DNA from: Fibrobacterota bacterium | Lineage (GTDB): Bacteria > Fibrobacterota > Fibrobacteria > UBA5070 | Length of the DNA stretch: 48,201 nt | Direction: 5' to 3' | Assembly: GCA_029557215.1 (NCBI GenBank) | Contig: JAKPQQ010000112.1 | Span: forward strand, 1-48,201 | Part shown: piece by piece, positions 10,093 to 18,353 of the stretch | How the letters are laid out: the number at the start of each line of letters is the position of its first letter | Position numbering within the stretch: position 1 is the first letter of the stretch | The notes under the pieces: model-generated | Told to the model about the DNA's origin: nothing | The model's database searches: none | What the model saw: the letters and a program-made list of their open reading frames with translations, nothing else | Translations under genes and position numbers: made by a program

Positions 10093-10847
10093 CCACGCTT
10101 TCCCAGCGGCGCGTGCGCCGCAAGGGCGTGCTGGGGCCGGTACCCGACCGGCTCGCGCTGCCCGACATCCCCAAGCGGAAGGTCGGCTGGCCCGAGGTCG
10201 GCGCGGCCGCCTTGTTCCTGGCCGCGTGGGGAGGACTGTTCTCGCTGTCGATCCTGTTGCGCGACGTCGTCCCATTGGACGAATTCGTCACGATCGTGGA
10301 AGTCCGCGAGGCGCCTCCGCCGCCACCGCCTCCGCCACCTCCCAAGGAGGAGCCTCCTCCTCCTCCCAAGGAACTGGAACCGCCAAAACCTGTCCCGCCG
10401 GATCCGGACCAGCCTCCGCCTCCGCCCATGGACGATCCGCCTCCTCCGCAGTTCGGCATTCCCGAAGACGGCACGGCGGCCAACGGCGGATTCGCGGTGG
10501 CCACGGGCAACACCCTCATGACGCGCGCCGACACGGTGGTCAAGAAGGCGCCTCCCCCGTTGCCGCCGGCGCCCATCCAGTCGAGCTTCGACGCGATGGT
10601 GGTCGACGACGTCATGCCGGTCTATCCGGAATGGGCGCTCGACCAGGGCGTGCAGGCGGTGGTCGAGGTGATGGTCACCCTGGACGAGAAGGGCAAGGTC
10701 TCCGACATCCAGTTCATCCGCTCGGGTGGCAAGGATTTCGACGAAGCCGTCCGGCGTTCGCTCAGGGCCACGCGGTTCAAGCCGCTGATCGACCAGGGCA
10801 AGCCCGTGCCCTGCAGGTTCCGCAAGAAGTACAACTTCGAGCTCTGA
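10089..10847 (+). CDS. tonB: TonB energy-transducing protein
   Basis: 252 residues starting with GTG, overlapping the exbD stop. One transmembrane helix (about 38-58) is followed by a periplasmic Pro/Glu-rich spacer (about 74-125, long runs of Pro). A globular TonB C-terminal domain (about 165-252) contains VYPEWALDQGVQAVVEVMVT and ends YNFEL. It contacts the receptor's TonB box. Being last in the tetR-receptor operon suggests a dedicated rather than global TonB. Confidence 0.95.
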   Translation: MTTLSQRRVRRKGVLGPVPDRLALPDIPKRKVGWPEVGAAALFLAAWGGLFSLSILLRDVVPLDEFVTIVEVREAPPPPPPPPPPKEEPPPPPKELEPPKPVPPDPDQPPPPPMDDPPPPQFGIPEDGTAANGGFAVATGNTLMTRADTVVKKAPPPLPPAPIQSSFDAMVVDDVMPVYPEWALDQGVQAVVEVMVTLDEKGKVSDIQFIRSGGKDFDEAVRRSLRATRFKPLIDQGKPVPCRFRKKYNFEL

Positions 10848-10925
10848 CGATTCCGCTCCATGCCGCCGCGTCGCTCCCGATCGAGGAACGGGAGCGATGT
10901 CGGCGAAGCGGTCCGGTCGGGACGA

Positions 10926-10956
10926 AGCCGCATCCTCGCGAAGGGTGCGGCTTTTT
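10926..10956 (+). terminator. Rho-independent terminator of the tetR-tonB operon
   Basis: AGCCGCATCC and GGGTGCGGCT form a ten-pair stem around a seven-base loop, followed directly by TTTT. A second perfect stem, TCGCTCCCG/CGGGAGCGA at 10871-10897, lies just upstream. Confidence 0.85.
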
Positions 10957-10967
10957 CGTGCGCTACC

Positions 10968-13172
10968 TCAGAGCCACGCTTCCCAGCCGACGTCGAAGCG
11001 CAGATCCTGTCGGCCACCCGCCAGCAGCGCCCAGCGCTGGGAAATCCGCACGGTGTGGCTGGCGGCCAGCTCCCACGACACGCGCACGCCCTGGGCCCAG
11101 CTCGTCGCGTCGGGTCCTTGCTGGTCGGGGCGCAGCACGACGCTGCCGTCCAGGGCGGTCTCCAGCCGGTGCGACAGGCGCCAGAAACTGAATCCCCCTT
11201 GGATCCGGTGGGTCCGGGTCTGTCCCGACACGGTGGTGTCGCCGGGGATCCCCATGCTGGCAAGCATGTAGCCGGTGCGCGTCTCGAGATCGCGGATCGG
11301 ACGCCAGCGGAGGTTGGCGTCCATCGAATGCGTGCGGACGGTGGACTTGAATCGGCGTGGAGTGAACTCGATCGATTGCACGCCGGCGGATCCGGAAGTG
11401 TCGATGTCGGACACCGTCGTCCCGACGGAGCTCTCGAAGAATCCGTACCCGGCCCGCCAATGCAGGTTGCCCGCTCCGGACGTGCGCACGCTCCCGAACA
11501 GTCCGCTGCTGGTGTTCCACGATTCGCTGCGCGATTCCTCGCCGCCGCCGCCGTTGACCACGCCGGATTGCGCGTACCATCCGAACGGCGCGTTCGGGGG
11601 TGTCAGGGACAGGTTCATGAAGATCGAGTGCGTCGGGACGGATTCGCCCAGGGCGGGATGGGTGTTCGTTTCGCTGCCGGAAACCGACAGCAGCAGGGCG
11701 TCGCGGGCCAGCGCCACCGACGAGCTCCACTCGATGCCGGTGCGGGGCGATTCCTGCACGCTGCGGGCGAAGGACTGGAACTGCGATCCCACGTGGATCC
11801 AGCGGGTTTCCAGACGCAGCCGGTTGGTCGCTCCCAGCGGGATCAGCAGGCGCCCGCCGGTGCGGATCGCCATGTTGTCCCAGAAGAACCCGCCCACGTC
11901 GGCGCCGCCGTAGGACAGCCGCTCCACGCCGCGGGTGGTCAGGTTGATGTTGATCAGGTCGTCGACGAACCCTGGGAGCGGGATGTCTTCCGCGTCGCGC
12001 AGGGAGTCCATCGCGCTCTTCTGGCGGGTGTCGTCGGTGGTGATCGCCAACGCGGCTCCGGCGTAGGCCTCGATCCGGTTCTTCCAGAGCCTCGTGACAA
12101 GATCCGTCCCCATGGCCAGGTTCTCGCGCGGGGTCTGTCCGCCCAGGCTGTCGTGGAGCCGGAGATCGACGCCGGCCGTGCGGTCCGCCGAATGGATGAA
12201 CGTCAGGTTCCATCCCACCGGCGCGCCGTCGCCCAGCCCCAGGCGGAAGGCCTGGAACGAGCGCTGGAACTGGGCCGGGATCGTGTCGATGGCGTCTCCC
12301 CAGGTGCGGATCTGCGGATCGATCGACGGCCGCAGGGTTCCGATGGCGAAATCCACCCGCGCCACGGGCGATCCGTCGTCCATCGCCGCCAGGCCCATCC
12401 CGACGCCGCGCACGCGCACGCCGTCCATGAGCAGCTGGTTCCACGCCGGGTACTGGTCGCCCAGGTGGGCTTCGGCCCAGGAGTTCCAGTGCAGGTCGGC
12501 CCCGATCCGGGACGGGCTGGCCGAATGCCCCCAGGTTTCGGACAGGTCGCTGGAGCCCCGCACCTTCAGGCGGAACTGTCCTTGCTGCAGCTGGTAGGCC
12601 ATCGTGGCGCTGCCCGACAGGATCCGGTCGTAGGGTTCCATGGCCGGACCGGGTTGCCGATTCTTGTCGGGAAGCAGTTCCAGGGAGCGGTAGGAACGCA
12701 GGTCGTTCTCGCCGACTCCGAACTTGGTCCCGGCGTCCACCGAGACGTAGAAGTCCTGCATCACGCGGGCGTCCACGGCGGTGTTCCCGATCGCCTGGGG
12801 CGTAGGGGCCGCTCCCACCTGGAACGTGGTGCTGCGCCGGGCGACCAGGCGTCCCTGGGCGTCGAACCCTTGCGCTTCCACGGTCCAGCTTCCCGGCTTG
12901 AGCGCGCCGGTCTGGGCCTGGAAGAATCCTTCGAACTGGACGTTGCCTTCGGCCGAACCCTTGTCGGCACCTGTCCAGCGGAACACCACCTGGTGGATGC
13001 TCGAATCCGTCTGCACGAGCAGGCCGCCGCCTTCCGGTGGGATGGATTCGCCGGGCAGCGGGAGCTGGAAGTCCATCCTGGCGCCGGCGCCGGGTTGCGT
13101 GGTCGGGAGTCCGGCCGCCAACGCGGTGGCCGCCGCGAGTCCGAGTCCGATCCCCATGATTGCGTGTTTCAC
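10968..13172 (-). CDS. Predicted outer-membrane beta-barrel protein (734 aa)
   Basis: The N-terminus is a signal peptide (MKHAIMGIGLGLAAATALA). Residues about 40-120 look like a small beta-sandwich that may sit in the periplasm. From about 130 onward there are many alternating-hydrophobicity strands with Arg, Trp and Tyr, as in a barrel, and the chain ends FDVGWEAWL. No family motif is recognised. It is last in an operon behind a FecR-domain protein and a secreted protein, suggesting one envelope assembly. GAGG precedes the start. Confidence 0.75.
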   Translation of the reverse strand: MKHAIMGIGLGLAAATALAAGLPTTQPGAGARMDFQLPLPGESIPPEGGGLLVQTDSSIHQVVFRWTGADKGSAEGNVQFEGFFQAQTGALKPGSWTVEAQGFDAQGRLVARRSTTFQVGAAPTPQAIGNTAVDARVMQDFYVSVDAGTKFGVGENDLRSYRSLELLPDKNRQPGPAMEPYDRILSGSATMAYQLQQGQFRLKVRGSSDLSETWGHSASPSRIGADLHWNSWAEAHLGDQYPAWNQLLMDGVRVRGVGMGLAAMDDGSPVARVDFAIGTLRPSIDPQIRTWGDAIDTIPAQFQRSFQAFRLGLGDGAPVGWNLTFIHSADRTAGVDLRLHDSLGGQTPRENLAMGTDLVTRLWKNRIEAYAGAALAITTDDTRQKSAMDSLRDAEDIPLPGFVDDLININLTTRGVERLSYGGADVGGFFWDNMAIRTGGRLLIPLGATNRLRLETRWIHVGSQFQSFARSVQESPRTGIEWSSSVALARDALLLSVSGSETNTHPALGESVPTHSIFMNLSLTPPNAPFGWYAQSGVVNGGGGEESRSESWNTSSGLFGSVRTSGAGNLHWRAGYGFFESSVGTTVSDIDTSGSAGVQSIEFTPRRFKSTVRTHSMDANLRWRPIRDLETRTGYMLASMGIPGDTTVSGQTRTHRIQGGFSFWRLSHRLETALDGSVVLRPDQQGPDATSWAQGVRVSWELAASHTVRISQRWALLAGGRQDLRFDVGWEAWL

Positions 13173-13183
13173 GGTGAGGGTCC

Positions 13184-13873
13184 TCAGCGGTTGAGCTTCA
13201 CCTGGACGACCAGCGTCGAGGTCTTGCCGGTGACGGGATCCGTGAACGGAACCTGGAGCTGGGTGGTTTGTTCGGCGGGGACCGTCCGGTTGGACGGGGC
13301 GTCCATGCGGGCCAGGGACGAGTCGGACGCCACCTGGCGCAGCTCGCCGAACCCCTCGTAGCCCGACACCAGGCTTTGGCCGGACCGCACCGACTGGTGC
13401 TCGCCGGTCATCTGGTTGCAGACCTGGACGGTTCCTGTCAGGACGTCGACCCGCGTCGATCCGTTCGTCGCCGTCGACATGCCGAACTGGGCGCCCTTGG
13501 CGGTGGCCACCGTCGTCTCCGACCGTGCCTTGCCCCCGTCGCCGCCCGGCGGGACCTGGAACGCCACCTCGCCGGCGAGCACCGCGATGTCCTGGACCGT
13601 TCCCGCGCCGTTGGAACGGGCGTCGAGCTCCACCGTGGACGACTTCTTGACATCGGCCAGCGACTTGTCCTTCAGGAGCCGCAACAGCGCACTGCCGTCG
13701 GATTCCGTCTTGACCACCCAGTCCTTGGAAATCACGTCCCCGGACTTCACGGGCTTGAGCGCCTTGGGGGGGCCCGCCGTCACGCCTCCCTTCACGCGCA
13801 CGACCACCGCCAACGGGATGTCCTTGGCCAGGAGCGACGACGCCAGCAGGGCGAGCAGGATCGGGGTCTTCAT
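13184..13873 (-). CDS. Exported FecR-domain protein
   Basis: 229 residues. A signal peptide (MKTPILLALLASSLLA) precedes a FecR-type beta domain (about 20-180). Its typical elements are GDVISKDWVVKTESDGSALL, a STVELD strand, then VLAGEVAFQVP and VLTGTVQVCNQ. In classic systems FecR relays a signal to a sigma factor, but here there is no cytoplasmic part and no sigma gene. A structural or scaffold role is more likely. The ATG overlaps the preceding stop (ATGA), with GGAGG upstream. Confidence 0.85.
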   Translation of the reverse strand: MKTPILLALLASSLLAKDIPLAVVVRVKGGVTAGPPKALKPVKSGDVISKDWVVKTESDGSALLRLLKDKSLADVKKSSTVELDARSNGAGTVQDIAVLAGEVAFQVPPGGDGGKARSETTVATAKGAQFGMSTATNGSTRVDVLTGTVQVCNQMTGEHQSVRSGQSLVSGYEGFGELRQVASDSSLARMDAPSNRTVPAEQTTQLQVPFTDPVTGKTSTLVVQVKLNR

Positions 13874-15129
13874 GGCTTGACCTCCGCTCCGACCACGCCG
13901 GCGCGCCCGTCCAGGATGTCCCGCACCAGGTTCCGGAAATCCGTCCGGCTGGCGGGATCGGCGCCGATGCGCAGCCCGTACGGGTCGGGGAGCGAGGTGC
14001 GGACCAGCTGTTCGAGCACGGGGCGGTGCGGCCCGATGATCAGGGCCAGCTGTTCCAGGATCTCGAGTTGTTCGGGCGTCGGGTGCGGCGCGTCGGTCGT
14101 CGGCGCGATGGAAACCCCCAGCGACGCCTGGGAACGGGATTTGTCTTCGGGGGTCGGCGACGGGGTGACGAACCCGAAGGGTTCGGATGGGAGCCAGTCG
14201 TTGGTCAATCCCCGCAGGATCGCGTCGACCCGCCAGACGTAGCGCTTTTCGTTTTCCAGAGGAGTCCAATCGCCGCGCCACAGGACGGGCGAACGGTCGA
14301 CGGCGGCGGTGCGCACCGGGCGGCGGTCCATGGCCTCGCCCACGGATTCGCCGGAGCGGACTTCCCAGATGGAAATCCGGTACGGCGATGCGCCACCCAG
14401 GTCGAATCCGTCGAGGTTGCCGGCGAACACGAAGTTGGGGGTGGTGGTCTGGATCTGGTCGAACCCCCGGGAGGCCACCGAACCCGGCATGAGGTTCCGG
14501 ACGGGTTGGGTGGGCTGGAAGGTGGTGATGAACGGGTATTCGGCGCGGTTGGTGCTCGTGTACTTGCAGAGGTCGTCGGTGGGACGCCGCTGCATGTCTT
14601 CGAACCCGCCGGTCTTGTAGGGGCACAGGAGCGCCACGTTCAGGTACAGCGCGCCGGGCGGAATCTGTCCTTCGCGGGCGACCATCCGCTGGAACGGCGA
14701 ATTGTCCGCCTCGACCCCTTTGCTCTGGAAACCTTCGTTTTCCAGTGCCGACGAGGTCCTCACCCAGGCTTTGCCCGGGGCCAGGGTCACGTTCGCCAGG
14801 ATCTTCCGCTGGATCCAGCAGCCTTGGCCGCCTTCTTCGGGCAGCAGATCGGTGCACGATTCCCTGATCCTCTGGTTCGCGGGGATCGCCTTGAGTTCGA
14901 ACAGCAGGCGGAACGTGTGCGAGACCGCGTCGGTGTTGACCACGCTCACGGTCACCAGGTTGCCGGTGGGCTGCGCGCCGTTGGCGAACAGCGAGGCCAT
15001 GTTCAACTGGGTCATGGTGCCGGAAGACAACATGGGCGCGTGCGCCTCGAACCGCAGCTCCTCGCGTGCGTGGAGCTGGATCGAGCAGGCCGCGAGCAGA
15101 ACCAGGTGCCAGCGGAATCGTTTGGTCAT
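13870..15129 (-). CDS. Secreted protein of unknown function, first gene of the FecR operon
   Basis: 419 residues with a signal peptide ending near ACSIQLHA. Cysteines at the CTDLL, GCWIQ, LLCPY and LCKYT segments may form disulphides. Residues about 220-330 look like a fibronectin-like beta domain, with SPYRISIWEV and KRYVWRVDAIL. A helical segment (about 345-385) follows. I do not recognise the family. The stop overlaps the FecR gene start, so secreted protein, FecR protein and barrel are translated as a unit. Confidence 0.75.
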   Translation of the reverse strand: MTKRFRWHLVLLAACSIQLHAREELRFEAHAPMLSSGTMTQLNMASLFANGAQPTGNLVTVSVVNTDAVSHTFRLLFELKAIPANQRIRESCTDLLPEEGGQGCWIQRKILANVTLAPGKAWVRTSSALENEGFQSKGVEADNSPFQRMVAREGQIPPGALYLNVALLCPYKTGGFEDMQRRPTDDLCKYTSTNRAEYPFITTFQPTQPVRNLMPGSVASRGFDQIQTTTPNFVFAGNLDGFDLGGASPYRISIWEVRSGESVGEAMDRRPVRTAAVDRSPVLWRGDWTPLENEKRYVWRVDAILRGLTNDWLPSEPFGFVTPSPTPEDKSRSQASLGVSIAPTTDAPHPTPEQLEILEQLALIIGPHRPVLEQLVRTSLPDPYGLRIGADPASRTDFRNLVRDILDGRAGVVGAEVKP

Positions 15130-15221
15130 CGATGCCTCCCGTCAGGAACGACGAGGCTCGAATGTAGCAGTTCATCGGCGGTGGGCGGAAAGGCTGGCGC
15201 CATTCCGCGTTCACCGCGGGG

Positions 15222-15752
15222 TCAGTTTCCGGCGAGAAGCTCGGCCAGAACGGTTCCGAAGCTTTCTTCCCACCCTTCGGCCGAAGGCGCGAGGTGGTTG
15301 TAGGCGACGTAAGCCGTCACCGCGGACTTGGGGTGGCTCTTGGCGGCTTCGGTCGCCGCGTCGCGGACCTGGTCGGCGGAAAGTGCCGGCAATTGGGCGT
15401 CGTCGGCGAGTTCGCCGTTGTCGTGGGGGATCTTCCACGAATCCAGCATCTGGGCCATGAGCGGACGACCCTTGCGAAGGAACCACACCTGCAGGGCCTG
15501 CATCGCGGAGGTTTCCATGGCGGGCTGGCCAAGACTTGTCAGGAACAGGCTCATGCGCTCTGGGCGACCCAGGGTGGAAATGGTCTGGGGGCGCATCTTG
15601 CGCAGGGCGGCGATCGTGCCCAGGGCTTCCTGCGCGGCCGGTTTGGCTTCCTTGTCGGTCAGGAGGGTCTCGACGACTTCCTTGCGGAAATCGGCGGAGA
15701 GCGTCTGGCCCAGGAGCTGGCGGAAGGTCTTGGGGAGGGCGATTTCGGACAT
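15222..15752 (-). CDS. Hypothetical helical protein (176 aa)
   Basis: No recognised family. The sequence is mostly alpha-helical and soluble, with no signal peptide. ATG 15752 is chosen because AGAGG lies a few bases upstream; an in-frame ATG at 15836 would read back through the terminator of the gene before it. It is separated from the upstream H1-like gene by that terminator, so it may have its own promoter. Confidence 0.75.
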   Translation of the reverse strand: MSEIALPKTFRQLLGQTLSADFRKEVVETLLTDKEAKPAAQEALGTIAALRKMRPQTISTLGRPERMSLFLTSLGQPAMETSAMQALQVWFLRKGRPLMAQMLDSWKIPHDNGELADDAQLPALSADQVRDAATEAAKSHPKSAVTAYVAYNHLAPSAEGWEESFGTVLAELLAGN

Positions 15753-15793
15753 GATGGACCTCTGCGGACCGATGATGGTGTGTTGGTGAAATG

Positions 15794-15825
15794 AAAAGAG
15801 CGAACCCGGTCGTCCCGGGTCGCTC
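15794..15825 (-). terminator. Rho-independent terminator of the H1-like gene
   Basis: On the minus strand GAGCGACCCGG pairs with CCGGGTTCGCTC (one bulged base), followed by TTTTCATTT. It lies about 30 bases after the stop of the gene ending at 15855. Confidence 0.8.
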
Positions 15826-15854
15826 CTTGGAGGCATCGGATGCGACGCCGAATC

Positions 15855-16934
15855 CTATTCTTCGGGGGCTTCCGCTTCGGCGGGTTCTTCGCCCTCTTCG
15901 GCCTTCATCAGGCTGGGATGGAAGTTCTGCTGGCGCGCTTCGCGAGTGTGCCCAAGCCCGAGGACCAAGGCGCATTCCAGGCAGTAGCCCGTGTCGCGAT
16001 CGACCATGTAGCCGGGTTCGACCGGATTGATGCAGCACTTTGTGCAGAGCTGTTCGCGCTGGACCTTGCGAGAGGTCATGCGCACGGTCAGGAGCTCGCG
16101 CTCGATCCGGGCGATCAGCTCGTCGTGGCTTTCTTCGCCCTTGGGCTTGCGGACAGCCGAAGGAGCCGCCTGGGGCGTCTTGTTCTTGCGGGTGGCGGGG
16201 GATCCCACCACGACTTCCTGGAAGAACGGACCCTTGAACAGTTCGATCTTGACTCCCTTGCCTTTCGCTTTGGCTTCGGGAGCGGCCTTGGCGGCGATCT
16301 TGGATTCTGCGACAGGTTTTGCCGTGGACTTCGCCTTGGATGGCGCCGCCTTGGTGGACGGAGCGACGGATTTCTTTGCCGCGGCGACCACCGCCGACTT
16401 GGCCGGAGCCTTGGGCGCCGGCTTTTTGGCAGGCGCAGGTTTGGCTGCGGTCTTGACCGGAGCTTTCACCGGAGTCTTGGGAGCGGCTTTGGTCGGTTTG
16501 ACCGGCTTGGCCGGAACTTTGGGCGCCGGCTTTTTGGCAGGCGCAGGCTTGGCTGCGGGTTTGACCGGAGCTTTGGCCTTGGCCGCGACTTTGGGAGTCG
16601 GCTTGGCCTGTTTGACCGGCTTGACCGGTGCCTTGGGGGCTGGCTTTTTGACAGTCGCTTGCTTTGCTGAAGGTTTCGCAGGCGCTTTCGCGGCAGCCTT
16701 GGGCGCGACCTTGGGAGCTGGTTTGACCGGTTTGACCGGTGCCTTGGGTACGGGCTTCTTGGCCGGAGCCGATTTGGCTGCGGGCTTGGCAGGCGCTTTC
16801 GCGGCGGCCTTGGGCGCGACCTTGGGAGTCGGCTTCAGTGGCGCCTTGACCGAAGAAGAGGACTTCTTCGAGACGGACGACGCGGGAGGAAGCTTCTTCT
16901 CTGGACCCTTGCTCTTCTTGGACTTGGACGCCAT
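15855..16934 (-). CDS. Histone H1-like Lys/Ala/Pro-repeat protein fused to a four-cysteine zinc ribbon
   Basis: 359 residues. Residues about 1-215 are nearly all K, A, P, V and T in irregular repeats of units like APAKKPAPKAPVKPVK, resembling bacterial H1-like tails that coat DNA. A short linker leads to a C-terminal domain (about 270-330) with C297, C300, C301, C318 and C321 (LCTKCC ... GYCLEC), arranged like a DksA/TraR or zinc-ribbon module. The tail after it is acidic (EEGEEPAEAEAPEE). It is probably a nucleoid- or transcription-associated protein. TACATT nine bases before the ATG suggests a near-leaderless mRNA. Confidence 0.85.
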   Translation of the reverse strand: MASKSKKSKGPEKKLPPASSVSKKSSSSVKAPLKPTPKVAPKAAAKAPAKPAAKSAPAKKPVPKAPVKPVKPAPKVAPKAAAKAPAKPSAKQATVKKPAPKAPVKPVKQAKPTPKVAAKAKAPVKPAAKPAPAKKPAPKVPAKPVKPTKAAPKTPVKAPVKTAAKPAPAKKPAPKAPAKSAVVAAAKKSVAPSTKAAPSKAKSTAKPVAESKIAAKAAPEAKAKGKGVKIELFKGPFFQEVVVGSPATRKNKTPQAAPSAVRKPKGEESHDELIARIERELLTVRMTSRKVQREQLCTKCCINPVEPGYMVDRDTGYCLECALVLGLGHTREARQQNFHPSLMKAEEGEEPAEAEAPEE

Positions 16935-16989
16935 TCGTCCCTAAATGTAATGCCGACCCCTCCGTGCTGGGGAGGGATAGAAACCCTTT

Positions 16990-17667
16990 TCACGGGTTTC
17001 TAGGCTCGATTTCTGGCCAAAGAACGGCTAATTCGGCGAAATTTGCCACTTTCCAGTCCCAAGGGAGGCCATTCAATTCTTCCGGATTTCCGTAGCCGCC
17101 TTCGACCAGAACGCATTTGACCCCCGCTTGGTGCGCTACCGCCAGGTCGGCCGGGCCGTCGCCGATCATGAGGGTTCGCTCGGGGGTGGTGTTCGCCCAA
17201 GTCATCAGGTGTCTCAAGCCGGTCGGGTCGGGTTTGCGTCCAAAGGGGGTGTCGCCGCCCACCACGCGTCCCACCCAACGGTTCATCGCGAACCGCTCGG
17301 ACAAAAGGTCCGAGGGAGCCTGGGGCTTGTTGGTCAGGATCGCCTGGTGGCGACCGGGCAGATCCCGGGAGCGGGCTTCCAGGAAGGATTCCACTCCAGG
17401 GAGCACGAACGACGAATCGGCGCAGACTTCCAGGTAGCGTTCGCGGAAGGTGGCCCAGATCTTGTCGATCTCCTCTTCCGAAGAACCGGCTCGGGCCAGG
17501 CGGGAAATCAGGATCCTGGCGCCGTCGCCGATCGCCTTCCGGACCTGGGATTCGGTCGCCCGGGGGTGTCCGTGGTGGGCCAGGGCGAGGTTGACGGCGG
17601 TGTTCAAGTCGGGAAGTGTCTCGAAAAGGGTGCCATCGAGGTCGTAGACAAGCAAATTGAAATGCAT
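16990..17667 (-). CDS. HAD-superfamily phosphatase, phosphoglycolate phosphatase-like
   Basis: 225 residues. HAD motif I is YDLDGTLFET (nucleophile D10), motif II is ILTNKP, and motif III/IV is GRKPDP followed by MIGDGPADLAVAHQAG. A helical cap (about 15-90) places it near Gph, which removes phosphate from 2-phosphoglycolate; the real substrate is open. The start ATG lies in a palindromic ATGCAT shared with the divergent gene. TACTTT, six bases upstream, is the likely -10. A nine-pair hairpin (16978-17002) overlaps the stop codon. Confidence 0.9.
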   Translation of the reverse strand: MHFNLLVYDLDGTLFETLPDLNTAVNLALAHHGHPRATESQVRKAIGDGARILISRLARAGSSEEEIDKIWATFRERYLEVCADSSFVLPGVESFLEARSRDLPGRHQAILTNKPQAPSDLLSERFAMNRWVGRVVGGDTPFGRKPDPTGLRHLMTWANTTPERTLMIGDGPADLAVAHQAGVKCVLVEGGYGNPEELNGLPWDWKVANFAELAVLWPEIEPRNP

Positions 17668-18334
17668 GGAGGAAAAGTACCAGAACTCGTCGGTGCGGAT
17701 CAGGTTGCACGACGTTTCGCCGTTGACCTGGGATGCCTGTTCGGAATGGATCGAGCTGTGCGCGAGCCTGCGCCTGCCCATGCCGGATCTTCTGGTCGTG
17801 CCGCGCCACGAGGGCGGACCCGCCGATCGCGGCGCCGGATTGCCGCGCGAGTTCGTGAAGCGGTTGCTCAAGCTCAAGGAAAAGGGGCACACGCTCTGGA
17901 TCCACGGCTGGACCCACCGCGCCGATGTCGACGAGGCCGAGTTCGCGGGGTTGGATGCCGTGATGGTGGCCGATCGCGCCCGCCGCGCCTTGCTGGACTG
18001 GAAGCAGGCCGGGCTCCCCAAGCCCGAAGGATTTTGTCCACCCTGCTGGAAGATGCCTTCGGACAGCGTGGGGGCCTTGTTCAAGCTGGGGTTCGCGCAG
18101 GTGGATCTCCGGTTCGGGGTCGCGGTGCCCGGTGAAATGCTCTGGTCGCCGGTGATTTCCAGCTGGGGAGGCGAGTCGCTGTTGGCGCGCACCTGGAACC
18201 GATCGCTTCCCGCCCAGCGCAAGCTCCTGGGGCCGCTTCCGCTGGGACTTCGCGTGGCTCTGCACCCCCAGGACCTGACGGGATCGGCCCGGCGTCCCAT
18301 GGAGAACGTGCTGGCCAGCCTGCTGGAGTATTGA
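17666..18334 (+). CDS. DUF2334-like polysaccharide deacetylase-fold protein
   Basis: About 222 residues. RLHDVSPLTWDAC near the N-terminus, WIHGWTHR, CPPCWKMP and the C-terminal LRVALHPQDL follow the order of DUF2334/NodB-like deacetylases. The metal-site Asp and His residues are visible. The fold removes acetyl groups from glycans, though the substrate is unknown and there is no signal peptide. The start is uncertain: ATG 17666 overlaps the divergent HAD start codon, TTG 17657 is possible, and the domain itself begins near 17690. murD follows 19 bases after the stop. Confidence 0.75.
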   Translation: MEEKYQNSSVRIRLHDVSPLTWDACSEWIELCASLRLPMPDLLVVPRHEGGPADRGAGLPREFVKRLLKLKEKGHTLWIHGWTHRADVDEAEFAGLDAVMVADRARRALLDWKQAGLPKPEGFCPPCWKMPSDSVGALFKLGFAQVDLRFGVAVPGEMLWSPVISSWGGESLLARTWNRSLPAQRKLLGPLPLGLRVALHPQDLTGSARRPMENVLASLLEY

Positions 18335-18339
18335 ACTCC

Positions 18340-18345
18340 TACCTT
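18340..18345 (+). promoter_or_regulatory. -10-like hexamer before murD
   Basis: TACCTT eight bases before the murD ATG, with no Shine-Dalgarno between. A leaderless start inside the operon-like gap is possible. Confidence 0.35.
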
Positions 18346-18353
18346 TCCTTCCC

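Noticed and set aside
15855..16934. CRISPR-like or tandem-repeat array
   Set aside because: The repeats are irregular and in frame, and encode the Lys/Ala/Pro tail of a protein with a zinc ribbon; no unique spacers.
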